11,853 nucleotides of DNA from an uncultured Veillonella sp. GTDB lineage: Bacteria > Bacillota > Negativicutes > Veillonellales > Veillonellaceae. Below the pieces are notes generated by a model that did not search any database, was not told the origin of the DNA, and saw only the letters and a list, made by a program, of their open reading frames with translations. The stretch spans positions 1 through 11,853 of the forward strand of contig URPV01000038.1 in the NCBI GenBank assembly GCA_900549805.1. The letters run 5' to 3'. Made by a program: the position numbers and the translations under genes. This document shows, in pieces, positions 5,945-11,853 of this stretch; position 1 is the first letter of the stretch; every line of letters starts with the position of its first letter.

Positions 5945-7222
5945 TTATTTTAATTGGCTATTACCCAAGCCTGTCTTACGAAGAAGTAAGAATACAATTG
6001 AAATAATCATAGCCACCACAGTTGCTAGGCCCATACCCTTCAGTTGAACAGGACCAATGGTAACCCCTGCCCCTGACAAGCCAACAACAAGGACGATGGC
6101 CGTAAGCATAAGGTTAGCTGGTTTGGTATAATCCACCTTACGTTCAACCAACATCCGAAGGCCAGATGCGGCAATGATCCCGAAAAGAAGGATGGACACA
6201 CCGCCCATAACAGGTACAGGAATGGCATGAATAACAGCGGATACCTTGCCAATAAAGGAGATGATAATGGCCAAGAGAGCCGCTCCACCGATAACCCAGA
6301 CAGAGAAAACCCGCGTAATAGCCAATACGCCTATATTTTCCCCATAGGTCGTATTAGGCGTAGCCCCAAATATACCAGAAATAATATTCGCTAGGCCATC
6401 ACCTAAGAGGGATTTCTTAAGACCTGGTTCAGCCATGAGATCCTTACCAACGATGTTAGATGTAACTACTAAGTGACCAACGTGTTCTGCAAAGACCACA
6501 AAGAGGGCTGGCATAATCATAAGAATGGCATTCATATCGAATACAGGTAAGCCATAAAACTCAGGTGCTGCGATCCACGGCGCATTTTGGATGGAAGCCA
6601 AATCTACAACGCCCATAAAGAGGCCCACCACATAACCTGCAATAATCCCCAAAAGAACTGGAATTACGGCTAGGAACCCACGGAAGATGACAGACCCAAA
6701 TAATGTCACCAAGAGGGATACAGAAGCCAAAATAATAGCTTGTTCATGAGTCATGTTAAGGCTCTGCCATTGGTCACCCATAAAGCCCGCCATGGACATG
6801 GCCACTGGAGCAAGTTCGAGACCAATCACAGCTACGATAGCCCCCATAGCAGCTGGTGGGAAGAGAATGTCTATCCACTTAATGCCTACGTACTTAACAA
6901 TAAGGCTCAAGATGACAAAGGAGAGACCAAAGACGATGAAGGCGCCCTTAGCGGCTTCAAACCCTAAACCTGCTGCTAAGACGGAAGAAACCGGTGCAAT
7001 AAAGGCAAAGGATGATCCCAAATAGGCAGGGATCTTACCTTGTGTTACAAAGAGATAGAGAAGGGTGCCAATCCCATTCATGATCAAGGCCGTAGCCGGA
7101 TCGACATGAAGGAGGAAGGGCACTAAAACAGTGGATCCGAACATGGCGAAGAGATGTTGCAAACTCAGTGGCAACATCCGCCCCATAGACGGCCGTTCTT
7201 GAATATCAATAATATCTTTCAT
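5945..7222 (-). CDS. uraA: Uracil permease (NCS2 family)
   Basis: This 425-residue inner-membrane protein imports uracil by proton symport and feeds pyrimidine salvage. It has the family's many membrane helices. The uracil-type signatures are LQHLFAMFGSTVLVP near the N-terminus, FAEHVGHLVVTSNIVG at about 244-259 and TPNTTYGENIGVLAITRV at about 288-305. By family alignment, Glu246, His250 and Glu295 correspond to the uracil-binding Glu241, His245 and Glu290 of E. coli UraA. Xanthine and urate members of the family have a different motif, so uracil is the likely substrate. A TTG codon at 7243 opens the frame earlier. The ATG at 7222 is preferred because AAGGA sits eight bases before it and the protein then begins like its relatives. 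It lies 35 bases after ftsW and is probably co-transcribed. No PyrR-type attenuator is visible upstream. Confidence 0.93.
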   Translation of the reverse strand: MKDIIDIQERPSMGRMLPLSLQHLFAMFGSTVLVPFLLHVDPATALIMNGIGTLLYLFVTQGKIPAYLGSSFAFIAPVSSVLAAGLGFEAAKGAFIVFGLSFVILSLIVKYVGIKWIDILFPPAAMGAIVAVIGLELAPVAMSMAGFMGDQWQSLNMTHEQAIILASVSLLVTLFGSVIFRGFLAVIPVLLGIIAGYVVGLFMGVVDLASIQNAPWIAAPEFYGLPVFDMNAILMIMPALFVVFAEHVGHLVVTSNIVGKDLMAEPGLKKSLLGDGLANIISGIFGATPNTTYGENIGVLAITRVFSVWVIGGAALLAIIISFIGKVSAVIHAIPVPVMGGVSILLFGIIAASGLRMLVERKVDYTKPANLMLTAIVLVVGLSGAGVTIGPVQLKGMGLATVVAMIISIVFLLLRKTGLGNSQLK

Positions 7223-7230
7223 GAGTTTAT

Positions 7231-7235
7231 TCCTT
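7231..7235 (-). promoter_or_regulatory. Ribosome binding site deciding the uraA start
   Basis: AAGGA on the minus strand ends eight bases before the ATG at 7222. It falls inside the longer TTG-initiated reading frame, so the seven extra N-terminal residues of that frame are probably not translated. Confidence 0.65.
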
Positions 7236-7257
7236 ACACACAATACAAGGGCTCTAC

Positions 7258-8682
7258 TTAGGATTTAGGAGGGCGGAAACGGGGAGTTTGCGCCCCTTTT
7301 GACTCTGTCCGCCTCGGTTCTGTCCCCTTTCTGAGCTTTGATTTTTCCTGAGCTTTTACCGATTTACGCATGGCTTCCACATGAGAAGTTCCTACAATTT
7401 CCTTCCCTAACTTAGGGATCAAGGCGTCTCGTTTACCTACATTGGCGATTAAGGCAATGGCAATCATATTAACCACTAGGGCAGAACCACCATAGGAAAC
7501 AAAAGGCAGTGGCACGCCCGTTACCGGGAACCAACCACAAACCATGAACATGTTGATGGCCGCTTGACCTAGGAGGAGCATGGTACAACCTGTAGCAATC
7601 AAAGACCCCAGATAATCATTAGCCTTGTAGGCAATGCGGAAACCGAAGAACCCCATAGATGCAAAGAGAAGGACAATTAAGAGAGCCCCTACAAAACCTT
7701 GCTCCTGGGCCCAAACAGCGAAGGCAAAGTCCGTATGGGCTTCTGGCAAGTAGAAGAACTTAGATGTCCCATTGCCAAAACCTGACCCCAGGAATCCTCC
7801 AGACCCTATGGCGATAAGGCCCTGTACAGTCTGGTAACCAGAGGTTGATGCATGAGACCATGGATCAATGATAGTCATAACCCGTTCTAAACGATAGGGC
7901 GATATACCAACAAATATAGCACCTAATACCACAACTGGTGGGATAACCCGCAGTACCCAGTGAAAATCAAGGCCGGCCATTAGCATTAAGAGGAAAGGAA
8001 AGGCAATAATCAGTACCGCTGTACCCATATCTGGCTGCAAAAGAACCAATCCAAACATAATAATCATAGGCCATAGGGTCTTAGCCAAATAGATTACAAA
8101 ACGGTCAACAGGATGGGTTTGTATTGGGTCCCCCCCTTCTCCCCGGCGGGGTTGCCTAAAGGTGGGTTTCCAAGGATGTTGGACTAGCTTAACAGAGGCC
8201 CAGAGAATAGCTGCTAACTTTGCAAATTCAGAGGGCTGTATAGAGACGGGGCCTAGCATAATCCACCGCCGCGCGCCGTTAACAACCGTCCCAATCCCCA
8301 TGAGGGCAATTAAAGACAAAATAACGGCGCCCACTATATAGGTTAAGGTCTTAGAATTAGGCTTAGCTAGCTTTCGATAATCATAATGGTAGACAAAAGC
8401 AGCTATACTAGTCGCCACTAGAACAAAACCTATATACTTGAGAACATCCCCAAAAATAAAGGCCCCCCTAGATATATTTTTAGCAAAGGTAGCGGAATAA
8501 ACATTGAGGACCCCTATAACCACTAAGGCAAAGGTAACAATGACTAGGCCCTGTACATCAGACTTAACAATGCGATGTTGCTGTATGCTTTGAATCAGTT
8601 TCACCAACGTATCTACAAAGCCATTACCAGCCTTACCTTTGCGCCGTCTTTGAGGGCGTCGCCCCTCCTCTTGCTTAGTCAT
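7258..8682 (-). CDS. ftsW: FtsW/RodA/SpoVE-family peptidoglycan glycosyltransferase, FtsW-like
   Basis: This 474-residue multi-pass protein belongs to the SEDS family. These are lipid II polymerases that work with a class B penicillin-binding protein in division or elongation. It shows GARRWIMLGPVSIQPSEFAKL (136-156), LQPDMGTAVLI (215-225) and PEAHTDFAFAVWAQEQGF (313-330). In the last of these, Asp318 matches the catalytic Asp of RodA/FtsW. The family signature PVTGVPLPFVSYGGSAL lies at 386-402. The length and sequence favour FtsW over RodA, but the sequence alone does not settle this. Both cytoplasmic ends are very basic: about 40 residues at the N-terminus and about 55 at the C-terminus. 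A run of seven G residues encodes part of a polar loop near residue 181. It starts one base after trmB, with AAGGAGG inside the trmB 3' end, so the two are coupled. It lies here with trmB and uraA, not with the usual division genes, as far as the window shows. Confidence 0.9.
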   Translation of the reverse strand: MTKQEEGRRPQRRRKGKAGNGFVDTLVKLIQSIQQHRIVKSDVQGLVIVTFALVVIGVLNVYSATFAKNISRGAFIFGDVLKYIGFVLVATSIAAFVYHYDYRKLAKPNSKTLTYIVGAVILSLIALMGIGTVVNGARRWIMLGPVSIQPSEFAKLAAILWASVKLVQHPWKPTFRQPRRGEGGDPIQTHPVDRFVIYLAKTLWPMIIMFGLVLLQPDMGTAVLIIAFPFLLMLMAGLDFHWVLRVIPPVVVLGAIFVGISPYRLERVMTIIDPWSHASTSGYQTVQGLIAIGSGGFLGSGFGNGTSKFFYLPEAHTDFAFAVWAQEQGFVGALLIVLLFASMGFFGFRIAYKANDYLGSLIATGCTMLLLGQAAINMFMVCGWFPVTGVPLPFVSYGGSALVVNMIAIALIANVGKRDALIPKLGKEIVGTSHVEAMRKSVKAQEKSKLRKGTEPRRTESKGAQTPRFRPPKS

Positions 8683-8683
8683 C

Positions 8684-9334
8684 TTACGCCTCCTTAGGCT
8701 TTACGGCCTCAAGGCGGAAAATAGGTTGCCCCTTAGCGGAGAACTTAGTTTCATACTCCGTCTTTACATTAGGTAAATCTGTCTTATGCAAATCAAAGGT
8801 TACCTGTTTCAGTTCCCAGCCACATTCCTTAAACTCTTCTAAGGAGAAATTGAAAAGGTCTTCATTATCCGTCTTAAAGTGAACTTCCCCCCCATCCTTC
8901 AAGAGGCGGGCATAGCGATCCAGGAAGGTCCTATAAGTCAAGCGCCGTTTAGCATGACGCGCCTTAGGCCATGGATCACAGAAATTGATGTAGAAGCGAT
9001 CTACTTCCCCTGGGGCAACAACTTCCTCAATACCAGCAATATCAAAAAGGGTTACCTTAGCATTGGGAGCATCTTGTTCAAAGAGCTTTTGTGCCGCATA
9101 ATATACGACCCCAATTTGCACTTCAAAACCTAAAAAATTGGCTTCTGGATGGGCTTCTGCCATGCCGGCTATAAACTTGCCCTTACCGGTACCCAACTCC
9201 ATATAGAGAGGGAGCTCAGGACTCTTGAAGATATCTCTCCATCGACCCTTATACTGTTCTTGTTCATCCATGATGAAATGAGAATCGTACTCGTGAATAG
9301 CTTCATCAATCCACGGCTTTCTACGTAAACGCAT
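8684..9334 (-). CDS. trmB: tRNA (guanine-N7-)-methyltransferase
   Basis: This 216-residue cytoplasmic enzyme transfers a methyl group from S-adenosylmethionine to N7 of G46 in the tRNA variable loop. The Rossmann-fold motif ELGTGKGKF lies at 46-54. The family motifs follow: INFCDPWPKARHAKRRL at 116-132, HFKTDNEDLF at 152-161 and TEYETKF at 192-198. These contain the SAM- and tRNA-contacting residues, and all expected segments are present. The length is normal. The start is supported by AAGGAG six bases before the ATG. It is the first gene of the trmB-ftsW-uraA cluster. A seven-base G run encodes the loop DGGE near residue 147. Confidence 0.95.
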   Translation of the reverse strand: MRLRRKPWIDEAIHEYDSHFIMDEQEQYKGRWRDIFKSPELPLYMELGTGKGKFIAGMAEAHPEANFLGFEVQIGVVYYAAQKLFEQDAPNAKVTLFDIAGIEEVVAPGEVDRFYINFCDPWPKARHAKRRLTYRTFLDRYARLLKDGGEVHFKTDNEDLFNFSLEEFKECGWELKQVTFDLHKTDLPNVKTEYETKFSAKGQPIFRLEAVKPKEA

Positions 9335-9417
9335 GGGCTCTCCTTATAAACAATAAATTCATGTGCGACTTATTAGAGCTAGTGAGGATTAGAGGTCCCA
9401 CCTACCCTATCGTATCA

Positions 9418-9446
9418 ATTATAAGAAATATATGATATTAGAGCAA
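9418..9446 (-). promoter_or_regulatory. Candidate promoter for trmB-ftsW-uraA
   Basis: On the minus strand, a perfect TATAAT (9423-9418) lies 17 bases from TTGCTC (9446-9441), a weak -35 at the very end of dxs. A leader of about 75 bases would precede trmB. I see no terminator between dxs and trmB, so read-through from dxs is also likely. Confidence 0.45.
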
Positions 9447-11195
9447 AAGCTTCTTAATATCAGCCAACATTTGAGGGACCGTACAACCATCATCTGCTAG
9501 TAGTTGATCTGGGTCATAGCGGTCATGAAAGGCCTTGCGAATGCCATAGTTTTTCACCTTCATATCACTAGGCCCATAGAAGGAAGCAATGCGTTGGCCA
9601 AAGCCCCCATCGAGTATGCCATCCTCCAAGGTGACAACCAATTGGTGGTCATCTTTCAGAGATTCTAACAGCGCCTTATCAATCCCGGAAATGAATTTAG
9701 GGTTGATCAATGTCGCTTCAATCCCTTCTTGCGCAAGCTGTTCTGCCAATTCACAAGCTCTGCGGTAGAAATTGCCTAAGCCAATAAGGGCCACACGGGA
9801 TCCCTTCTTGGTCACTTGGAATGTGTTGAGTTGGCTATAATCAGTTGTATCCGCATGTCCACAAGATTGGACTTGGTCTACAGGTATACGAATCATGACA
9901 GGATGTTGATTTTGCTTCATAGCCCAGTCCAACATGGCCAAGAGTTCTTCTTGGTTAGTCGGTGCCAGGTAGACCAAATTAGGAATACCCGCTGTCATAG
10001 GTATATCGAAAAAGCCCAAATGAGTTACATCGTTCATGCCATAGACGGAAGCCATATGATTAAGGATGACCGCCCCATTAGAGTTAACGCAGAGATCCTG
10101 TACCAGCTGATCGAAGCTTCTTTGTAAGAAGGTGGAGTAGACAGAAAAGACCGGTTTAGCCCCCGCTTTAGCGAGACCAGAAATCATAGCCACTGCTTGT
10201 TCTTCTGCAATCCCTACATCCACGTATTGGGACCCTGCGGCCTCCCGCCAAGCTGGTGGAAAGAAACCACTCGGCGTACCCGCTACTAGGGCCACTACAG
10301 AGGGATCTTCCTGGATAGCCTTGCCCAAGTAATCTGCTATGATACTAGCGTAAGGTTTTCCCTCAGAGATAGACGTAAACTCACCGGTTTCCAAATCGAA
10401 AGGCATCATGTAATGGTAGCGCTCATGATTAGCCTTCTCTTCTGCCAAGGCATAGCCCTTACCCTTTTGTGTAGCCACGTGAAGAACGATAGGGTGGTCT
10501 ATATCTTTAACCGCTTGGAAGGCCTTAATCAAAGTGCCTATATCGTTACCCTCTTTTACAAAGCGATAATCCAGGTCCATTGCCTTGAAAAGATTATCTT
10601 CTCCTTGGCCATTTGTTTCCCGTAAACGGCGAAGCCCCTCATAGATTCCCCCTTGGTTCTCCGCTATGGATTGGTCATTATCATTGACGATGATGATCAT
10701 ATTAGACCCCAAGGTGGCCGCTATGTCTAAGCCTTCAAAGGCTTCCCCACCCGACAGGGATCCATCGCCAACAAGGGCGATAACATTGTGGTCTTGACCT
10801 AAGAGATCTCGCCCCTTAGCGAGACCTGTGGCTAAGGACACGGAAGTCGATGTATGGCCAATGTTAAAGAAGTCATGTTCACTTTCATTTGGGTCTGTAT
10901 AGCCTGTTACGTCATTATAGTGATTAGGATCCAAGAAAGCTTGCGCCCGGCCAGTCAACATCTTGTGAACATAGGACTGATGGGATACGTCATAGACAAT
11001 CTTATCCTGAGGAGAATTGAAGACATAATGGAGGGCGATAATCATGTCCGCCGCACCCATAGGAGGACCAAAATGACCACCCTTAGTAGCGACTTTTGTC
11101 ATTAAGGCTTGGCGTGCTTCCTGAGCTAGACTATTCAATTGATCTAGGGATAATTTCTTCACATCTTTTGGGGACTGAATCTTCTCTAATAACAT
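9438..11195 (-). CDS. dxs: 1-deoxy-D-xylulose-5-phosphate synthase family enzyme (short, divergent form)
   Basis: This 585-residue thiamine-diphosphate enzyme has DXS architecture. The cofactor motif GDG (143-145) is followed 26 residues later by NDND (171-174). His41 in GGHFG and His72 in DVSHQSYVHK match catalytic-site histidines. Glu331 in DVGIAEEQAV matches E. coli Glu370. Tyr353, Arg359 and His392 match E. coli Tyr392, Arg398 and His431 at a constant offset of 39. With the same offset, E. coli Arg420, Asp427 and Arg478 fall on Met381, Asn388 and Val439, so the arginines that hold the glyceraldehyde-3-phosphate phosphate are missing. About 35 residues are also absent after NDND, which explains the length of 585 against about 620. 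It belongs to the short DXS-like subfamily usually annotated as DXS in Firmicutes. It could make DXP weakly or use another acceptor. A canonical dxs elsewhere in the genome is likely but not visible here. The start is supported by AAGAGG before the ATG. Confidence 0.85.
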   Translation of the reverse strand: MLLEKIQSPKDVKKLSLDQLNSLAQEARQALMTKVATKGGHFGPPMGAADMIIALHYVFNSPQDKIVYDVSHQSYVHKMLTGRAQAFLDPNHYNDVTGYTDPNESEHDFFNIGHTSTSVSLATGLAKGRDLLGQDHNVIALVGDGSLSGGEAFEGLDIAATLGSNMIIIVNDNDQSIAENQGGIYEGLRRLRETNGQGEDNLFKAMDLDYRFVKEGNDIGTLIKAFQAVKDIDHPIVLHVATQKGKGYALAEEKANHERYHYMMPFDLETGEFTSISEGKPYASIIADYLGKAIQEDPSVVALVAGTPSGFFPPAWREAAGSQYVDVGIAEEQAVAMISGLAKAGAKPVFSVYSTFLQRSFDQLVQDLCVNSNGAVILNHMASVYGMNDVTHLGFFDIPMTAGIPNLVYLAPTNQEELLAMLDWAMKQNQHPVMIRIPVDQVQSCGHADTTDYSQLNTFQVTKKGSRVALIGLGNFYRRACELAEQLAQEGIEATLINPKFISGIDKALLESLKDDHQLVVTLEDGILDGGFGQRIASFYGPSDMKVKNYGIRKAFHDRYDPDQLLADDGCTVPQMLADIKKLLL

Positions 11196-11222
11196 AAGAA
11201 CCTCTTAGTGATACATATATGG

Positions 11223-11257
11223 AAAGAGGCCAGTAACCTATGATTACTGGCCTCTTT
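11223..11257 (-). terminator. Terminator-like hairpin in the dxs leader (possible attenuator)
   Basis: A perfect 14-bp stem (11223-11236 with 11244-11257) surrounds a 7-base loop, 27 bases before the dxs start codon. On the minus strand it ends in TTTCC, so the U-run is poor. It may end a short upstream transcript, attenuate dxs, or simply stabilise the mRNA. Confidence 0.5.
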
Positions 11258-11321
11258 ATCTACCGAATTATTCAGCTGTGAATAGCTAAATAGCTTAACC
11301 ACGCCATTTATAAGCAAAAGT

Positions 11322-11341
11322 GGTAGCAACCGGGTAGCAAC
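11322..11341. repeat. 9-bp direct repeat GGTAGCAAC
   Basis: GGTAGCAAC occurs at 11322-11330 and again at 11333-11341, a spacing of 11 bases, which is one helical turn. This spacing would suit two protein molecules binding the same face of DNA upstream of dxs. The role is not known. Confidence 0.45.
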
Positions 11342-11369
11342 GATAATTAGTCGATAGAGACCGATATCC

Positions 11370-11378
11370 ATTTTATCA
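11370..11378 (-). promoter_or_regulatory. Candidate extended -10 promoter for dxs
   Basis: The minus strand reads TGATAAAAT, identical to the candidate before the AsmA-like gene. It lies just downstream of the terminator at 11391-11430. No good -35 is visible. A start near 11363 would give dxs a leader of about 165 bases that contains the direct repeat and the 14-bp hairpin. Confidence 0.35.
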
Positions 11379-11390
11379 CTTTTTCAGCTA

Positions 11391-11430
11391 AGTAAAAACC
11401 GCCTTTCCGCGGTAAACGGAAAAGCGGTTT
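11391..11430 (-). terminator. Intrinsic terminator upstream of dxs
   Basis: A stem of 7 plus 6 base pairs with one mismatch (11396-11409 with 11417-11430) surrounds a 7-base loop. It runs into five T residues on the minus strand. It is the second of two terminators that separate the edge gene from dxs, only 40 bases after the first. Confidence 0.7.
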
Positions 11431-11470
11431 CGCAGACCGGCGCCAATGTCGGCCAGATCATTTAAAATAG

Positions 11471-11504
11471 AAAAAAGAGCCACCGCATTATGTTATGCAG
11501 CGGC
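11471..11504 (-). terminator. Intrinsic terminator of the right-edge gene
   Basis: The minus-strand RNA can form a 10-bp stem (11504-11495 with 11488-11479), including two G-U pairs, around the loop AACATA. The stem is followed by CU and then U6. The structure begins three bases after the stop codon at 11508. On the plus strand the two wobble pairs would be A-C mismatches, so it works in one direction only. Confidence 0.8.
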
Positions 11505-11507
11505 TTT

Positions 11508-11853
11508 TCAACTTCCATGATGATATAACTTATGCTCAAAATCATATGCAATAATATGTAATACATTACAATAAGAATCTTTAATTCCACATAGCCTGCA
11601 TTTCTGAGAATTAAACCTAAAAACATGAATCCCAGTATCTTTAGCTACCTCTAGCTTATCAATTTTAATTGGTTTCATTTGTCCAAATGGTATTACTTCA
11701 AATCCGCCTAACTCAAACTTATTTTTAAGGCTAGCTTCTTTCCAAGTTAATGCGGTCATTATACCTAATAATTCATCGAGTGCCTCTCTAACTTTAAGAT
11801 TAGCTCTAGTATCCTTCTGGAAAAATCCAAAGTTGTAATCCTTATTAGAAGTC
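11508..11853 (-). CDS. Unknown protein, 3' part only (cut by the window edge)
   Basis: The frame is open from the right edge to the TGA at 11508 and gives the last 114 residues. An internal ATG at 11759 would give 83 residues, but the frame continues upstream without a stop and without a clear ribosome binding site, so the gene very probably starts outside the window. I do not recognise the family. The visible part is mostly beta-strand-like and ends in IHVFRFNSQKCRLCG, then IIAYDFEHKLYHHG. The cysteines form C-x2-C-x6-C-x3-H, which could bind zinc, though the same stretch could equally be a plain beta-hairpin like the end of some small toxin-like proteins. The coding sequence is clearly richer in A+T than the rest of the window (about 22-32 percent G+C in the two 60-base rows I counted), which suggests acquisition by transfer. 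Confidence 0.6.
   Translation of the reverse strand, partial: TSNKDYNFGFFQKDTRANLKVREALDELLGIMTALTWKEASLKNKFELGGFEVIPFGQMKPIKIDKLEVAKDTGIHVFRFNSQKCRLCGIKDSYCNVLHIIAYDFEHKLYHHGS

Larger units (their letters stand above)
11196..11507 (-). other. Structured non-coding region between the edge gene and dxs
   Basis: This 312-base stretch holds two terminators, a promoter-like site, a 9-bp direct repeat and a hairpin in the dxs leader, each listed separately. A 16-base dyad, TATTCA-GCTG-TGAATA, lies at 11269-11284. The short open frames here have no ribosome binding site and no protein-like composition. I found no tRNA, tmRNA or T-box core. The GC-rich piece 11431-11470 between the two terminators is unexplained. 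Confidence 0.5.

Noticed and set aside
5752..6006. 84-aa open frame on the plus strand
   Set aside because: It runs through the nfeD promoter, across the perfect terminator stem and into the end of uraA, so it cannot be a real gene.
9335..9437. Possible terminator for dxs before trmB
   Set aside because: No stem of useful length with a U-run could be found in this gap on either strand.
11186..11371. 61-aa open frame on the minus strand before dxs
   Set aside because: Its ATG lies inside the candidate -10 box with no ribosome binding site, and it runs through the leader hairpin into dxs.
11391..11430. T-box-like string TTTACCGCGGAAA on the minus strand
   Set aside because: It resembles the T-box core UGGNACCGCG only in part. 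It sits inside a terminator stem and loop, and no specifier stem is seen. The downstream gene is also not an amino-acid gene.

Overview
The window looks like chromosomal DNA of a diderm Firmicute of the class Negativicutes, most probably Veillonella or a close relative. The main pointer is an OmpM-type porin, which combines a signal peptide, one SLH domain, a short coiled coil and a C-terminal beta-barrel ending in Phe. It sits with typical Firmicutes genes such as floA and nfeD. This assignment is by recognition of protein families, not by a database search. All supported genes are on the minus strand, so transcription runs from right to left.

From left to right on the plus strand: (1) 71-1672, a single-pass AsmA/TamB-like envelope protein. 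(2) 1995-3302, the OmpM porin, with a terminator downstream. Its long leader carries a good promoter, a perfect 11-2-11 palindrome overlapping the -35 box, and a CRP/FNR-like box. (3) 3680-5726, a three-gene membrane operon of short nfeD, floA and an unknown 187-aa single-pass protein, with its own promoter and terminator. (4) 5945-9334, the trmB-ftsW-uraA cluster, covering tRNA m7G46 methylation, a septal/elongation glycosyltransferase and uracil uptake, closed by a strong hairpin. (5) 9438-11195, a short, divergent member of the DXS (1-deoxy-D-xylulose-5-phosphate synthase) family with a structured leader. (6) 11508-11853, the 3' part of an AT-rich gene of unknown function that runs off the right edge and is separated from dxs by two intrinsic terminators.

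Most of the window is housekeeping and envelope biology: outer-membrane porin, envelope lipid or protein traffic (AsmA-like), membrane-microdomain scaffold (FloA/NfeD), peptidoglycan polymerisation (FtsW) and nucleobase uptake. I found no CRISPR array, insertion sequence, tRNA or rRNA gene, and no evident new defence system. The points most worth following are the DXS paralogue, which lacks the arginines that hold the substrate phosphate in canonical DXS; the unknown third gene of the nfeD-floA operon with its stop/start hairpin; the regulatory architecture of the ompM promoter; and the structured non-coding stretch between dxs and the AT-rich edge gene.
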